Below are positions 1 through 8,172 of a stretch of DNA of 53,049 nt, piece by piece. The stretch is taken from positions 1 to 53,049 of the forward strand of contig JARLHZ010000001.1 in NCBI GenBank assembly GCA_031291995.1, written 5' to 3'. Position 1 is the stretch's first letter; each line of letters starts with the position of its first letter. The notes beneath the pieces are model-generated. The model worked only from the letters and a program-made list of their open reading frames with translations. It was not told the origin of the DNA and did no database searches. The position numbers and the translations under genes are program-made. This DNA comes from Candidatus Doudnabacteria bacterium (GTDB taxonomy: Bacteria; Patescibacteriota; Doudnabacteria; UBA920).

Positions 1-141
1 ACCAGAGACGGAAACAAGCAACGCGGAAATCAGAATCTGGCATAACGAGAGCCTGGCGGCGACCAAGACGATTCTGCTTAAAGATCTGCCCCAAGTCCAT
101 CTTTGAATTTTAAGGAGTCCGGTTTTGAATTTTTCCTAACA
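1..141 (+). mobile_element. Right end of an IS1202-like insertion sequence, cut by the window edge
   Basis: This stretch is nearly identical to the last ~140 bases of the complete element at 39701-41113, including the transposase 3' end and the right terminal inverted repeat (AGTCCGGTTTTGAATTTTT...AACA). The element ends at base 141. A 14-base string, TTGGCTTATTTAAA, follows this end (168-181) and also follows the complete copy (41145-41158). Only one end is visible, so the target duplication cannot be read. Confidence 0.85.
2..106 (+). CDS. Transposase, C-terminal 34 residues (partial)
   Basis: The reading frame matches the last 34 codons of the transposase at 39817-41079, from a PET..NAEIRIW stretch to the terminal PQVHL and a TGA stop. 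Only a few codons differ. The rest of the gene lies outside the window. The good match suggests a recently active second copy rather than an old relic, but completeness cannot be judged here. Confidence 0.8.
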   Translation, partial: PETETSNAEIRIWHNESLAATKTILLKDLPQVHL

Positions 142-190
142 GGGCTTTGGATTATAATGATTATTTTTGGCTTATTTAAAGTAAAAATAT

Positions 191-220
191 CCCGCCCCAC
201 ATAAAAATACATGGGGCGGG
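191..220 (-). terminator. Rho-independent terminator after the 86-aa gene
   Basis: A 9-bp perfect stem, CCCGCCCCA / TGGGGCGGG, encloses a 12-nt loop. On the minus strand it is followed by a T-rich run (ATATTTTTAC). It lies 14 bases downstream of the stop of the gene at 234-494. Confidence 0.7.
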
Positions 221-233
221 CGGGGGAGGTAAG

Positions 234-494
234 TTAGAGTCCAAACAGTCTCCTGGTGCCGCTAAAATCAAGCCCGGGATTATCTGCCGCCAATTCTTCA
301 AACAAAACGGATTTCGCCGCCAAGCTTAAATTTTTGGCAAGTCTGCGCAAACGAAACTCCAGTTCCAGGGTTGCCGCCGCAAGCAGATCGGGCCTTTCGG
401 CCAAAACTACCACTTTGGGCCCCTTACCGGAGATTATTTGCGCATGGTTCAACATGAGCCGCTTTAGCTCATGCCACTCTACCACCTCACTCAT
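234..494 (-). CDS. Hypothetical 86-aa protein
   Basis: Function not recognised. The sequence begins MSEVVEWHELKRLM and is probably mostly helical and cytosolic, rich in Leu and Ala with basic patches (FRLRRLAKNL). The start at 494 is chosen because AAAGGAGGG precedes it at normal spacing; the frame stays open upstream to 557, but that extension would read through the ribosome-binding site. A terminator follows the gene. The nearest neighbour upstream is the 88-aa gene at 608-874. Confidence 0.6.
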   Translation of the reverse strand: MSEVVEWHELKRLMLNHAQIISGKGPKVVVLAERPDLLAAATLELEFRLRRLAKNLSLAAKSVLFEELAADNPGLDFSGTRRLFGL

Positions 495-607
495 CCTTCC
501 CTCCTTTCGGGTTGGGGAGGTAACGAATATTGTAATCACAAAAACAAAAAGGCGCAACCGGATATTTTGGCTACGCCCTAAATTTATAAATTATAAAAAA
601 ATTTACT

Positions 608-874
608 TTATTTTGTATGTTTATCTATTAAAGCCTGTAACAACCGCTGGGATTCCTGAAATGCCGCGTCGGTCTGATTCAGTTTGTATGATTTATAAAC
701 TTTAGTGAGGGATCGCCAAAATTCGGTATCCGGATTTTGTTGGCCGGTATGGATAAGGAATTTAACTTGTTCATCGCTTAACCATACCAGTTCCTGTAGA
801 CCCTCAACGATTTCTTCCGGAGAGCGGTCAGCGTTATCATAATCTTCAATTAACGAGTCTCTATTTATGGGCAT
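608..874 (-). CDS. Hypothetical 88-aa acidic protein
   Basis: Function not recognised. The protein begins MPINRDSLIEDYDNADRSPE and looks like a small soluble helical protein with many Asp, Glu and Gln residues and no membrane segment. No clear Shine-Dalgarno site precedes the ATG, as for many genes in this window. It is separated from groEL by a terminator-like hairpin at 911-935, so it is probably a separate transcription unit. Confidence 0.55.
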   Translation of the reverse strand: MPINRDSLIEDYDNADRSPEEIVEGLQELVWLSDEQVKFLIHTGQQNPDTEFWRSLTKVYKSYKLNQTDAAFQESQRLLQALIDKHTK

Positions 875-910
875 ATAAGTTATTAAACATTTGTTTATAT
901 TATACCAAAA

Positions 911-935
911 AGTCCGGCTCTGTTAAAGCCGGACT
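911..935 (-). terminator. Terminator of the groES-groEL operon
   Basis: A perfect 9-bp stem, AGTCCGGCT / AGCCGGACT, with a 7-nt loop is followed by TTTT on both strands, so it could stop transcription in either direction. It lies 45 bases past the groEL stop codon at 980. Confidence 0.8.
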
Positions 936-979
936 TTTGTAAGTGTTAATCCATTGCGCTACCCGCGTTTATCTGTTTG

Positions 980-2656
980 CTAGTATCCCATTCCACCCAT
1001 GCCGCCCATTCCTCCGCCCATTCCGCCGCCGGGAGCGGCCGGCTCTTTGGGTTCGGGCTTGTCCACTATTATGGCTTCGGTGGTTACCAGGGTCGAAGCA
1101 ATCGATACCGCGTTCTCCAAAGCCAACCGGGTAACTTTTAACGGGTCGACAATACCGGCCTTCATCATGTCGGCTTCCTGGCCCAGGGTCCAGTCGGCCT
1201 CGTCGTATTTGGTAAAATCATAACCCGCGTGCAGGCCGCCGCTTTGGATGTAGGTAATTACTCCGGTCGGTTCCACTCCGGAATTTTCGGCAATCTGCCG
1301 CAGCGGGGCTTCCAAAGATTTTCGCACGATTTTATATCCGGTTTTCTGCGCGCCCTGGACTTTGGTCATTTCTTTTTCCAGCATCGGGGCAATACGGGCC
1401 AGAGCGGCGCCGCCGCCGGCCACTATGCCTTCTTCCACGGCCGCTTTGGTGGCGTTTAACGCGTCTTCAATCTTGAATTTTTTGGCCTTCATTTCCGTTT
1501 CGGTAAACGCGCCGACTTTAATTACGCCCACGCCGCCGGTTAAGCGGGCCATGCGTTCCTGCAATTTTTCCTTGTCGTAATCCGAGGTGGAATTTTTGTG
1601 TTCGGCTTTAATTTGGCTGACGCGGTCTTCAATCTTCTTTTTGTCGCCCGCTCCGCCGATTATTGTGGTAAATTCCTTGGTGGCAATAACTTTGCGGGCC
1701 TTACCCAAATCTACCAGCTCGGTTTTTTCCAGCTTCAGTCCCATGTCCTCGGTAATAACCTGGCCGCCTGTCAGCACGGCAATGTCCTGGAGCATCTCTT
1801 TGCGCCTGTCGCCGAATCCCGGAGCTTTTACGGCCAAAACGTTAAACGTGCCGCGCAATTTGTTAAGCACAAAAGTAGTCAGCGCTTCGCCTTCGACTTC
1901 GTCGGCAATAATCACCAAATCTTTTTTGCCGCTTTGGGCGACTTTTTCCAAAATCGGCAGGACATCCTGGACCGAGGAAACTTTTTTATCGGTAATCAAA
2001 ATATACGCGTCTTCCCATACGGCTTCCATGCGCTCGGCGTTGGTCACCATGTATGGGTTTACAAAACCTTTGTCAAAACGCATGCCTTTAACGACTTCCT
2101 TTTCCAATCCCGTAGTCTGCCCCTCTTCCACGGTAATAACACCGTCATGTCCGACTTCTTCCATGGCTTCGGCAATCAACTTGCCGACTTCCTCATCCAA
2201 AGACGCGATGGTCGCCACCTGCTGAATTTCCTCTTTATTCTTTACGTCTTTTTTGACTTTGCCGAGTTCAGCCACTACAAACCTCACCGCGGCGTCCATG
2301 CCCTTTTTAATTTGATTGGCCTGGGTGCTGGCTAAGGCCGCGGCCTCAAACGCCTCGGCAATCATGGTCTGGGCCAAAACCGTGGCCGTGGTCGTGCCGT
2401 CTCCGGCCGCTTCGTTGGTTTTGTTGGCAACTTCCTGGATTAACGAAGCGCCCACGTTTTCAAATTTGTCTTCCAGCTCGATGTCTTTTGCTACCGTTAC
2501 GCCGTCGTCGGTAATTGTCGGACTGCCGTAACCTTTGTCTAAAATAACCGCTTTGCCGGTCGGCCCCAGAGTGACCTTAACGGCATTGGCCGCTTTGTCC
2601 ACGCCGGCCTTAATGGCCTGTTTGGCGTCAAACCCGTACTTGATAATTTTGCTCAT
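980..2656 (-). CDS. groL: Chaperonin GroEL (Hsp60)
   Basis: ATP-dependent 60-kDa chaperonin that forms double heptameric rings and folds cytosolic proteins with GroES. At 558 residues it is slightly longer than the usual ~545. Visible hallmarks are the N-terminal [10 protein letters not shown] region, the nucleotide-binding stretches [19 protein letters not shown] and [11 protein letters not shown], the apical domain, and a C-terminal Gly-Met tail ([15 protein letters not shown]). It lies downstream of groES across a 177-nt spacer filled by a word-palindrome (2676-2820) and is probably co-transcribed from the CIRCE-controlled promoter at 3240-3280. No anomalies were seen in the core motifs. 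Confidence 0.98.
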   Translation of the reverse strand: MSKIIKYGFDAKQAIKAGVDKAANAVKVTLGPTGKAVILDKGYGSPTITDDGVTVAKDIELEDKFENVGASLIQEVANKTNEAAGDGTTTATVLAQTMIAEAFEAAALASTQANQIKKGMDAAVRFVVAELGKVKKDVKNKEEIQQVATIASLDEEVGKLIAEAMEEVGHDGVITVEEGQTTGLEKEVVKGMRFDKGFVNPYMVTNAERMEAVWEDAYILITDKKVSSVQDVLPILEKVAQSGKKDLVIIADEVEGEALTTFVLNKLRGTFNVLAVKAPGFGDRRKEMLQDIAVLTGGQVITEDMGLKLEKTELVDLGKARKVIATKEFTTIIGGAGDKKKIEDRVSQIKAEHKNSTSDYDKEKLQERMARLTGGVGVIKVGAFTETEMKAKKFKIEDALNATKAAVEEGIVAGGGAALARIAPMLEKEMTKVQGAQKTGYKIVRKSLEAPLRQIAENSGVEPTGVITYIQSGGLHAGYDFTKYDEADWTLGQEADMMKAGIVDPLKVTRLALENAVSIASTLVTTEAIIVDKPEPKEPAAPGGGMGGGMGGMGGMGY

Positions 2657-2675
2657 AATTAGTTCTCTGCGATCT

Positions 2676-2820
2676 CTACTAAATACTAAAGATTACGAAA
2701 GATACGAAATACTAAACAGTACTAAACTAAAAATATTCCTTCTTCCCCCTGCCCTCACCCCTTATTAAGCACTCTCAAAATTTCGTATTTAGTATCTTTA
2801 GTACATTTTCGTATTTAGTA
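2676..2820. repeat. Inverted word-repeat in the groES-groEL spacer (TAC[T/G]AAA)
   Basis: The left arm (2677-2716) carries five 7-nt words TAC[T/G]AAA with spacers 0, 3, 2 and 0. The right arm (2781-2820) carries the reverse complement with the same spacers. The fourth base of successive words is T,T,G,G,T in the left arm and T,G,T,T,G in the complemented right arm, so four of five word pairs are mismatched at that base. The element lies inside the operon transcript and would form a long hairpin with evenly spaced mismatches. Confidence 0.8.
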
Positions 2821-2833
2821 GATAAGTTAATAA

Positions 2834-3130
2834 TTATTCAATTAATGCCACCACGTCCGACTCGTTTTTCTCTTTACCGACGAACAAAACTTTATACTCC
2901 GTTTCTTTGTCGTCTTTCATTTCCACTTCTTCGCCGCTGTATTTGCCGGCCACGACATTTTGGCCGATGGTAAATTTTTTGGCCGCTTCGCCGTCGCCCA
3001 GCGCGACAATTTCGTAAAAGCCGCTTTTTTGTTTTTCGGCCGTGTCCGGCAAAACAATCCCGCTTTTGGTCGTTTCTTCCCGGGAAACCGTTTTTACCAG
3101 AATCCGGTCGCCTATTGGTTTGACTTTCAT
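2834..3130 (-). CDS. groS: Co-chaperonin GroES
   Basis: 10-kDa lid of the GroEL chamber. The 98-residue protein begins MKVKPIGDRILVK and contains the mobile-loop region (TKSGIVLPDTAEKQK) and the C-terminal VLFVGKEKNESDVVALIE. The start at 3130 is preferred over an in-frame ATG four codons upstream because GGAG lies 6 nt before it. It is the first gene of the groESL operon, about 100 nt downstream of the predicted transcription start. Length and motifs are typical. Confidence 0.97.
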   Translation of the reverse strand: MKVKPIGDRILVKTVSREETTKSGIVLPDTAEKQKSGFYEIVALGDGEAAKKFTIGQNVVAGKYSGEEVEMKDDKETEYKVLFVGKEKNESDVVALIE

Positions 3131-3239
3131 ATCGTTCTCCACTAATACACTAATACCACGAATATCCCGATTTTACTTGCGTAATTTACGGCGATCCGAG
3201 AATTAGTGAATAACTAATTAATTATCTTTATGTATTCTG

Positions 3240-3280
3240 ATTTTATCCCGCATTTATCACTCTGTCAAGTGGAGTGATAA
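3240..3280 (-). promoter_or_regulatory. groESL promoter overlapped by a CIRCE-type HrcA operator
   Basis: On the minus strand, TTGACA (3268-3263) and TAAAAT (3245-3240) are separated by exactly 17 nt. The -35 box lies within an inverted repeat TTATCACTC-N9-GAGTGATAA (3254-3280). Canonical CIRCE is TTAGCACTC-N9-GAGTGCTAA, so this copy differs by one symmetric base pair. Spacer length, arm length and position upstream of groES all fit HrcA repression released on heat shock. No hrcA gene is in the window. Confidence 0.88.
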
Positions 3281-3334
3281 ACCAGGTTTAGCCCATTAAT
3301 ATCGCGTAATTCTTGAGAATTTCATTTAGCAGAT

Positions 3335-3500
3335 AAGGGATCCCCTCCGCTACATTCAGGGTATTGCCTGGCCCATTTTCTTGACCATGTCAGCTTGCCC
3401 GCCAAAGCCTTGGCGACGGCGGGTCGGGATGACACCTGAGGCTTGATATTCTTATAAACCCCTTGGAGTGGCGGGCAATAGGATGACTTGGGGTTTGTCG
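3335..3500. repeat. Composite palindromic repeat (GTCATCC.. type) running into the methyltransferase 3' end
   Basis: The region contains GGGATGACACC-type ends, a hairpin CCCGCC...GGCGGG (3398-3423) with an inner GCC/GGC pair, and, on the minus strand, two GTCATCC strings. The last ~19 codons of the methyltransferase at 3452-4189 are read through this repeat (HDKPQVILLPATPRGL). Such GTCATCCCGA strings recur at 13723-13812 and in the 16.3-16.5 kb gap. No gene is supported in 3131-3451. Confidence 0.6.
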
Positions 3501-4189
3501 TGATTTTTGTCGACAGTCCGAGGCCGCAACAAAAAAATAAACTTGCCGGAAAACAGGCCCGGCCAGCGGGCCAGTAAAAATTTCCGGACAAAAACCGGGG
3601 TAAACCGGGACGGCATTATACCGCCGCCCATAAAATTATATTGGGACTTGTCGATAAAAAAATGTTCCCGATTAAATAACCTGACCAAATCTTTTAAAGT
3701 AAAAAATCTCAGGTGCATGTAAGATTCGGCGTACTGTCCGTGCCGGATGTTGTCCCAGTGCACAATTCCCCCGCCGAACAGCATGCGAAGGCGCTGGCGC
3801 AGGTCAAAATGATTGGGGACGCCAAAAATTAACACGCCGTCCGGACGCAAAACTTTTTTGGACTGGCGCAATATATGGCCCGGATCTTCCAGATGTTCGG
3901 CTACGTCGGTACAAACTACCGCGTCAAAACTTTGTTCCTCAACCGGCCAGTCTTTGGTAACGTCGCATAGCATCACCCAAGGACATTTTAAGGCCTCCGG
4001 ATTTACATCGAGCCCCGTGACCTGATGGCCAAGGCCAATCAGTTTATTTCCCAACGCGCCGCTGCCGCTGCCCACGTCTAAAATCCTAAGTTTTTTCGCG
4101 GATTCGAAATCCAGGAGCCGTTTAACTTTTTGATAGCTGTCGGATGGCTGGAAAGTTTCATTGGCGCTATGGTATTCGGCGGATGACAT
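3452..4189 (-). CDS. Class I SAM-dependent methyltransferase
   Basis: Probable small-molecule, lipid or sugar methyltransferase of the methyltransf_11/UbiE-like type. Residues ~34-45 give the SAM-binding motif ILDVGSGSGALG; GLDVNPEAL follows as the acidic loop, then AVVCTDVAEHLEDP and LRPDGVLIFGVPN. The substrate cannot be inferred from sequence. The gene overlaps the stop of the upstream nucleotidyltransferase gene by one base, so the pair is translationally coupled. The C-terminal ~19 residues after FIFLLRPR look like translated intergenic repeat rather than part of the fold. Confidence 0.85.
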   Translation of the reverse strand: MSSAEYHSANETFQPSDSYQKVKRLLDFESAKKLRILDVGSGSGALGNKLIGLGHQVTGLDVNPEALKCPWVMLCDVTKDWPVEEQSFDAVVCTDVAEHLEDPGHILRQSKKVLRPDGVLIFGVPNHFDLRQRLRMLFGGGIVHWDNIRHGQYAESYMHLRFFTLKDLVRLFNREHFFIDKSQYNFMGGGIMPSRFTPVFVRKFLLARWPGLFSGKFIFLLRPRTVDKNHDKPQVILLPATPRGL

Positions 4190-5151
4190 TAATTAACCTC
4201 CGGGATTAAAGACGGCGGCTTGGGCCGCTGCCGTTGAACGTAGTCAAAGAAGCTGTTAAACAGCTGCTGCTTTCGGTTATTCGGATGGAAGGACAGCTCG
4301 TCCTCGGAAACGACAATAAACTCGCCGCGGTTAATATGGCCATACTGCGCTTTTTTGACCCAGCGCTCCAAAAAACCGCCGGTTTTTCCGCCCAAAAGAC
4401 GCTCAAAAAAATTGCGGGCTACAGACACAGATTCATCCACAGGAATAATTACCGGCGCGTTGCCAAAAATCCGATTCATCCAGGAAAAATTGTTTTTCTG
4501 GAAGTCCGCCACTGCCCGGCCGGAAATAGCCGGCCGCATTTTGAAATACTCGGAGGCTGTGTAAAGGTTGCGGTCGGAATTTAAAATTTTGTCCGCGGCC
4601 ACGTAATGGTTCAGGCAAAATCGGTTGGCGACTTTCCGGCCGTGCCGCCTGAGCCCCAACATTTGGAAATAACTGGTAATGAAAATCCGGGCCAGCCCTA
4701 TTCGGCCGCTGTCCACCAAAATCAATAAATCGATATCGGACCCTTCCCTGGGCATACCCAGCGCCTGCGAGCCCAAAACGGACACCCCTTTTATAAAAGG
4801 CAGGTGGCGCACGCCGGGCAAAAATTTCGCGATTAACTGTTCGCGCTTAATGCCGTAACAATAATTCTCCCACCGGCCGGAAATTATCTGCCGCCTTCCG
4901 GCTAACGCGTAATAGCCATAAAGACAACACGCCTCGGTTTGGCATTCGTTTTCCAGACAGGCCTGAACCTGGCTGATGTTTACCTGCGGCGACGCCGGAC
5001 CGGCATCATTTTTTATTTCCCCGCGTTCATCGAGGAGCCCGGTTAAAATTTCCGGTTCAGGCAGTAAAAATTTGTGCAATTCCAAAAGCGTCAGCGGGCA
5101 ATCCTGGAGGTCGAAAAATTTTAATGTCGATAATATACGATCTTTGAGCAT
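4189..5151 (-). CDS. Nucleotidyltransferase-fold protein (pol-beta superfamily)
   Basis: 320-residue cytosolic protein. The centre contains VSVLGSQALGMPREGSDIDL, the GS...DxD signature of the pol-beta nucleotidyltransferase superfamily, giving a metal-binding Asp pair (SDIDLLI). The N-terminal ~120 residues look like a helical DNA- or ligand-binding region. The substrate is unknown; related genes often sit beside methyltransferases or glycosyltransferases, as here. Its stop overlaps the start of the downstream methyltransferase (TAATG). A TACGAA word-palindrome fills the gap upstream. Confidence 0.75.
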   Translation of the reverse strand: MLKDRILSTLKFFDLQDCPLTLLELHKFLLPEPEILTGLLDERGEIKNDAGPASPQVNISQVQACLENECQTEACCLYGYYALAGRRQIISGRWENYCYGIKREQLIAKFLPGVRHLPFIKGVSVLGSQALGMPREGSDIDLLILVDSGRIGLARIFITSYFQMLGLRRHGRKVANRFCLNHYVAADKILNSDRNLYTASEYFKMRPAISGRAVADFQKNNFSWMNRIFGNAPVIIPVDESVSVARNFFERLLGGKTGGFLERWVKKAQYGHINRGEFIVVSEDELSFHPNNRKQQLFNSFFDYVQRQRPKPPSLIPEVN

Positions 5152-5155
5152 AGTT

Positions 5156-5231
5156 TACGAAATACGAAATTTTACGAACTTACGAATCTAAGTACCAACT
5201 TTCGTAAGTTCGTACCGTTTCGTACTTCGTA
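5156..5231. repeat. Inverted eight-word repeat, word TACGAA
   Basis: TACGAA occurs at 5156, 5163, 5173 and 5181 (spacers 1, 4, 2) and TTCGTA at 5201, 5209, 5219 and 5226 (spacers 2, 4, 1). The two 4-nt spacers (ATTT and CCGT) are not complementary, so the hairpin has a central internal loop. It fills the gap between two minus-strand genes. Copies with the same architecture are at 10590-10666 and 50286-50354, and with a changed word at 19358-19433. Confidence 0.9.
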
Positions 5232-5233
5232 AA

Positions 5234-5581
5234 TTATAACCCGAGCTTGTCTAACGTTACTTCTTCCCATTCGTCAAAGTCTACTTCCTTGTAAACTTTT
5301 AATTTGTGGGAAAAGTCCGTTTCCGAAAATTTATATTGGGTCTGGGCGCCCTGGCCGGCTCGGTGGCTGTACAGCTCCTTTTTTTCCAATACCACCGGAC
5401 GATTTTCCCGCACCAGCTTGTACTTGCCTCCCTGCGGATGGTCAAAAATCAAAATGTCCTGAGTCCCCTGCTTTTGGGAGCCGTCGGAGGTTTCCAAAAT
5501 TAAATCTTCGTGCGACAGCTGAACATACTTAAAATGCTTTTGCGCCGCATCCACAAGTTCCTGCCATTTATCGTCATTCAT
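5234..5581 (-). CDS. Hypothetical 115-aa protein
   Basis: Function not recognised. A soluble acidic protein beginning MNDDKWQELVDAAQKHFK, with a beta-rich middle (DILIFDHPQGGKYKLVRENRP) and an acidic end (EVDFDEWEEVTLDKLGL). No membrane segment or catalytic motif is evident. Small single-domain proteins of this kind are common in CPR genomes. A MITE-like element (5636-5801) lies just upstream; a TACGAA word-palindrome lies downstream. Confidence 0.6.
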   Translation of the reverse strand: MNDDKWQELVDAAQKHFKYVQLSHEDLILETSDGSQKQGTQDILIFDHPQGGKYKLVRENRPVVLEKKELYSHRAGQGAQTQYKFSETDFSHKLKVYKEVDFDEWEEVTLDKLGL

Positions 5582-5635
5582 AAAATTTAAGATACTAATG
5601 ATAATGCTGGCGAAATACGGATAAAACGAATCAGT

Positions 5636-5801
5636 TAGGACTTACGCGATTGGCCGAATACGAGGCATTTTCCGCGGATTTTGCGAGGCGTAGTTTATCT
5701 GCGTCGAGCAAAACCGCAAGGAAAATAACGAAGTAGTCGGTCAAGCCCCTTGCGGGTTTCGTCAATTGTTTGATAATTTTAGACGAAACGCGTAAGTCCT
5801 A
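5636..5801. mobile_element. MITE-like element, copy 1 (TAGGACTTACGCG ends)
   Basis: 166 bp bounded by perfect 13-bp terminal inverted repeats TAGGACTTACGCG / CGCGTAAGTCCTA. TCAGT occurs directly on both sides (5631-5635 and 5802-5806), which reads as a 5-bp target duplication. There is no open reading frame of note inside. A second copy with extensive identity is at 11507-11671. The layout is that of a non-autonomous transposon; the mobilising transposase is not in the window. Confidence 0.85.
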
Positions 5802-5822
5802 TCAGTATTCTTCGCTTCAAGC

Positions 5823-6038
5823 CTACTGGGACAAGGATCCGCCCGGCAGATAAATACTTCCCAGCGTGCCCAGGGATTTTAAAGCCATTGGAATTATCGC
5901 CAAAGCGGCAAGCAACGGAAGGACAACCAAAATTAAGGTAATGTATAATTGCCACTTCATGTAGTTCATGGTTTTTTTGCTATTCTTGTATATTTCGGCA
6001 ATCATCTGCTCGTTTGTCAAGGCTGGTGTTTGATCCAT
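5823..6038 (-). CDS. Small membrane protein, 71 aa
   Basis: Function not recognised. A cytosolic N-terminal segment (MDQTPALTNEQMIAEIYKNS) is followed by one or two hydrophobic stretches (LYITLILVVLPLLAALAII) and a short Gly/Ser tail. It starts 4 bases after the stop of the glycosyltransferase gene upstream, so the two are almost certainly one operon, and it may be an accessory subunit of that membrane enzyme. Confidence 0.6.
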   Translation of the reverse strand: MDQTPALTNEQMIAEIYKNSKKTMNYMKWQLYITLILVVLPLLAALAIIPMALKSLGTLGSIYLPGGSLSQ

Positions 6039-6042
6039 ATGG

Positions 6043-7176
6043 TTATTTAATATAATTAAGCCCTAAAGTCCACAAGGCCATAAACAAACCCTGGGATAAT
6101 ATGAGCAAAACGGTTAATAATTTGTCAGCTTTCGTCCTTACCGTCATCTTAGCAAATACCAGAAAAAGAGGGAACGCGGACAGGGTATAACGAGGGAGGC
6201 TTTCCAGTCCGGAAAACATGGGCAATAAAATTACCATTACGGCAAAGACCCAGTAGCTAAAGCGAATTTGACGGTAATATATCACCAGCAACAGCAGGCA
6301 GACGAGGGCAAACCCGGCCGCGAAAATATTGTAAGGGTCGCGGGCAATCAACGCGCCGTAAACCAGCCGGAGCGGATTGGAAATTTGTCGGTGCCAGGCG
6401 GTTTGGGTATGTAAAAAGCCAAAAAAATTACCGGTTAACATTTTACAATACCAGCCAAAAACTATTGTTCCCAAAACCGGTAAAAAAATTGTCCAGCTTC
6501 TTTTTAACCAAGCACTGATGGAAAATCCGTGTTGTAGATAAAATTCAATAACCATGGGCACTACTAATAGCACGCCCAAAGGCCGGGTTAAAGCGGCAAA
6601 AAAACCTAAACAACCGGCAAGTACCCATTTATGCCGCCTTGCATAATAAAAGCCGGCAACGGCTAGCAATAAAAACAGGGATTCGGTAAATACCCCGGAA
6701 AAAATAAAGGCCACCGGGAATAAAAATAAATATTTAACAGACCGGCGCGCCACATCTGCGCCCTCTTCCAAAGCCGCAAGTTTGTAAAAGTACCAGGCGG
6801 CGGCTAACAGACAGACATTGGATATAATCAACCCGGCAATAAAATAGTTGCCAACTATCACGCCGATTAAATGCATTAATAGCGGGTACAAAGGAAAGAA
6901 CGCGTAAGAAGCCTGTCCGAATGTCGCGGGCAAATTGCTCAGAGCCGATGAATACCCGTATTGCGCAATACGCAAATACCAGCCGCTGTCCCAAACTCCC
7001 CATATGGCCAGCCAGGAAAACCGCGAATAATCCCACGGGAATGCGCCGCGGATAAAATACGCGCGCGCCGCCACGCCAATTATAATAAGCGCGAGCCGGC
7101 TAACCAAAAATAGGCCGAAGATATATTTAATCTCTTTAGGCAATGATGAAAATATTCTTGATATTCGATTATCCAT
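6043..7176 (-). CDS. PIG-V-like GT-C membrane mannosyltransferase
   Basis: Polytopic membrane protein with roughly 8-10 hydrophobic segments and a catalytic-loop motif near the N-terminus, IWGVWDSGWYLRIAQYGYSS, like the WDS-W motif of PIG-V/GPI-mannosyltransferase-2-like enzymes of the GT-C fold. It probably transfers a sugar from a lipid-linked donor on the outer membrane face. The ATG at 7176 is preferred; a TTG at 7200 in the same frame would add eight residues. Co-transcription with the 71-aa membrane protein downstream is likely. Confidence 0.75.
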   Translation of the reverse strand: MDNRISRIFSSLPKEIKYIFGLFLVSRLALIIIGVAARAYFIRGAFPWDYSRFSWLAIWGVWDSGWYLRIAQYGYSSALSNLPATFGQASYAFFPLYPLLMHLIGVIVGNYFIAGLIISNVCLLAAAWYFYKLAALEEGADVARRSVKYLFLFPVAFIFSGVFTESLFLLLAVAGFYYARRHKWVLAGCLGFFAALTRPLGVLLVVPMVIEFYLQHGFSISAWLKRSWTIFLPVLGTIVFGWYCKMLTGNFFGFLHTQTAWHRQISNPLRLVYGALIARDPYNIFAAGFALVCLLLLVIYYRQIRFSYWVFAVMVILLPMFSGLESLPRYTLSAFPLFLVFAKMTVRTKADKLLTVLLILSQGLFMALWTLGLNYIK

Positions 7177-7202
7177 CGCTTTTATAATTTTTGTTGTCAA
7201 CT

Positions 7203-7228
7203 AATATCTACAAATATCCATTAATATC
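7203..7228. repeat. Single-arm word repeat, AATATC x3, period 10
   Basis: AATATC occurs at 7203, 7213 and 7223, exactly 10 bases apart, with spacers TACA and CATT. It lies just downstream of mutM. The opposite-orientation word GATATT occurs three times just upstream of mutM (8173-8198), so mutM is bracketed by inverted arms. Confidence 0.75.
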
Positions 7229-7234
7229 AATCAT

Positions 7235-8161
7235 TTATTTCTGGCAACCCGGACAAAAACTCCCCGTCCGTCCGCCGAGCTTTACGGCTTCTATTAGGTG
7301 CCCGCATTTTTTGCATTTTTGTCCTTTCCGTCCATAAACAAAATGGAACTTGCCCATTTGGCCCCAACTGCCGTCGGTGCGCACGAAATCCCCGACCGAG
7401 GAACCCTTGGCCTTGATTCCTTTAACTAAAACCGGCCGGATCCATTTGTAAATTGAAGCCAGCTCTTTATTGGAGAGCGATGAGACCGGGCGCGTTGGTC
7501 GCACTCCGGCGTGGAATAAAATTTCGTCGGAATAAATATTGCCAATGCCGGCCACAACTTTCGGGTCCATCAGCGTCAGCTTAATTTTCCCCATCGGACG
7601 TTTTTTCGCGGCCGAGAAAAACGCTCCGATGGTAAATTTTTTATCCAGCGGCTCCGGACCGAAGGACTGTAGTTCTTTAACCCTTTCCAATTCGTCGTCC
7701 CGAACAAGTTTTAAATAACCGAATTTTCTAATGTCGTTAAAATACAAAACGCTGCCATCGGTAAAATAAAAAATTACGTGCGTATGATTGCCCGGCAACC
7801 GGACCAGCGACGCGTTTATGTTATTGAACATCCGGTATTTGCCGCCGGTTTTCGCGCGCTGTTTGTTATCTTCAAAAATAAACTGTCCGGTCATCTTAAG
7901 ATGAACTAACATGCTTAGCGAGCCGGAAACATCGAAGATTAGCAATTTTGCCCTTCGTTTGACGGACAAAAACTTTTTGCCCTTGAGCAGGCTAACAAAC
8001 TGATTAGCCGACCGCTGACTGGCTATCCTTATATTACTGACGGTATGCGGACCCACGCTTATCATTTTGGGCGCGTTAACGTTCACGGATTTAATAATCC
8101 GGTTTTTCAATTTGCGGTTAAGTTCACCGGCTATGGTTTGGACTTCGGGAAGTTCCGGCAT
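7235..8161 (-). CDS. mutM: Formamidopyrimidine-DNA glycosylase (Fpg/MutM)
   Basis: Bifunctional glycosylase/AP lyase that removes 8-oxoguanine and formamidopyrimidines. The start MPELPEVQTI gives the catalytic N-terminal proline and Glu3. The C-terminus has the four-cysteine zinc finger (CKKCGH...FCPGCQ), and GIGNIYSDEILF is the H2TH signature. At 308 residues it is slightly longer than the usual ~270. GATATT/AATATC word arrays bracket the gene. It is on the minus strand and divergent from the alarmone synthetase gene. Confidence 0.96.
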   Translation of the reverse strand: MPELPEVQTIAGELNRKLKNRIIKSVNVNAPKMISVGPHTVSNIRIASQRSANQFVSLLKGKKFLSVKRRAKLLIFDVSGSLSMLVHLKMTGQFIFEDNKQRAKTGGKYRMFNNINASLVRLPGNHTHVIFYFTDGSVLYFNDIRKFGYLKLVRDDELERVKELQSFGPEPLDKKFTIGAFFSAAKKRPMGKIKLTLMDPKVVAGIGNIYSDEILFHAGVRPTRPVSSLSNKELASIYKWIRPVLVKGIKAKGSSVGDFVRTDGSWGQMGKFHFVYGRKGQKCKKCGHLIEAVKLGGRTGSFCPGCQK

Positions 8162-8172
8162 AAATTTTGAAG

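Noticed and set aside
1598-2335. Long plus-strand frames opposite groEL (and similarly opposite nrdJ and ftsZ)
   Set aside because: They are antisense shadows of strongly conserved genes with no family-like motifs or ribosome-binding sites.
3322-3591. 89-codon minus-strand reading frame through the repeat gap
   Set aside because: It reads the dispersed GTCATCC-type repeat in another frame and overlaps the methyltransferase end.
5156-5231. CRISPR-like array (regularly repeated short words)
   Set aside because: Words are 6-7 bp with 1-5-bp spacers and half are inverted; there are no 20-40-bp repeats or unique spacers, and no cas genes are in the window.
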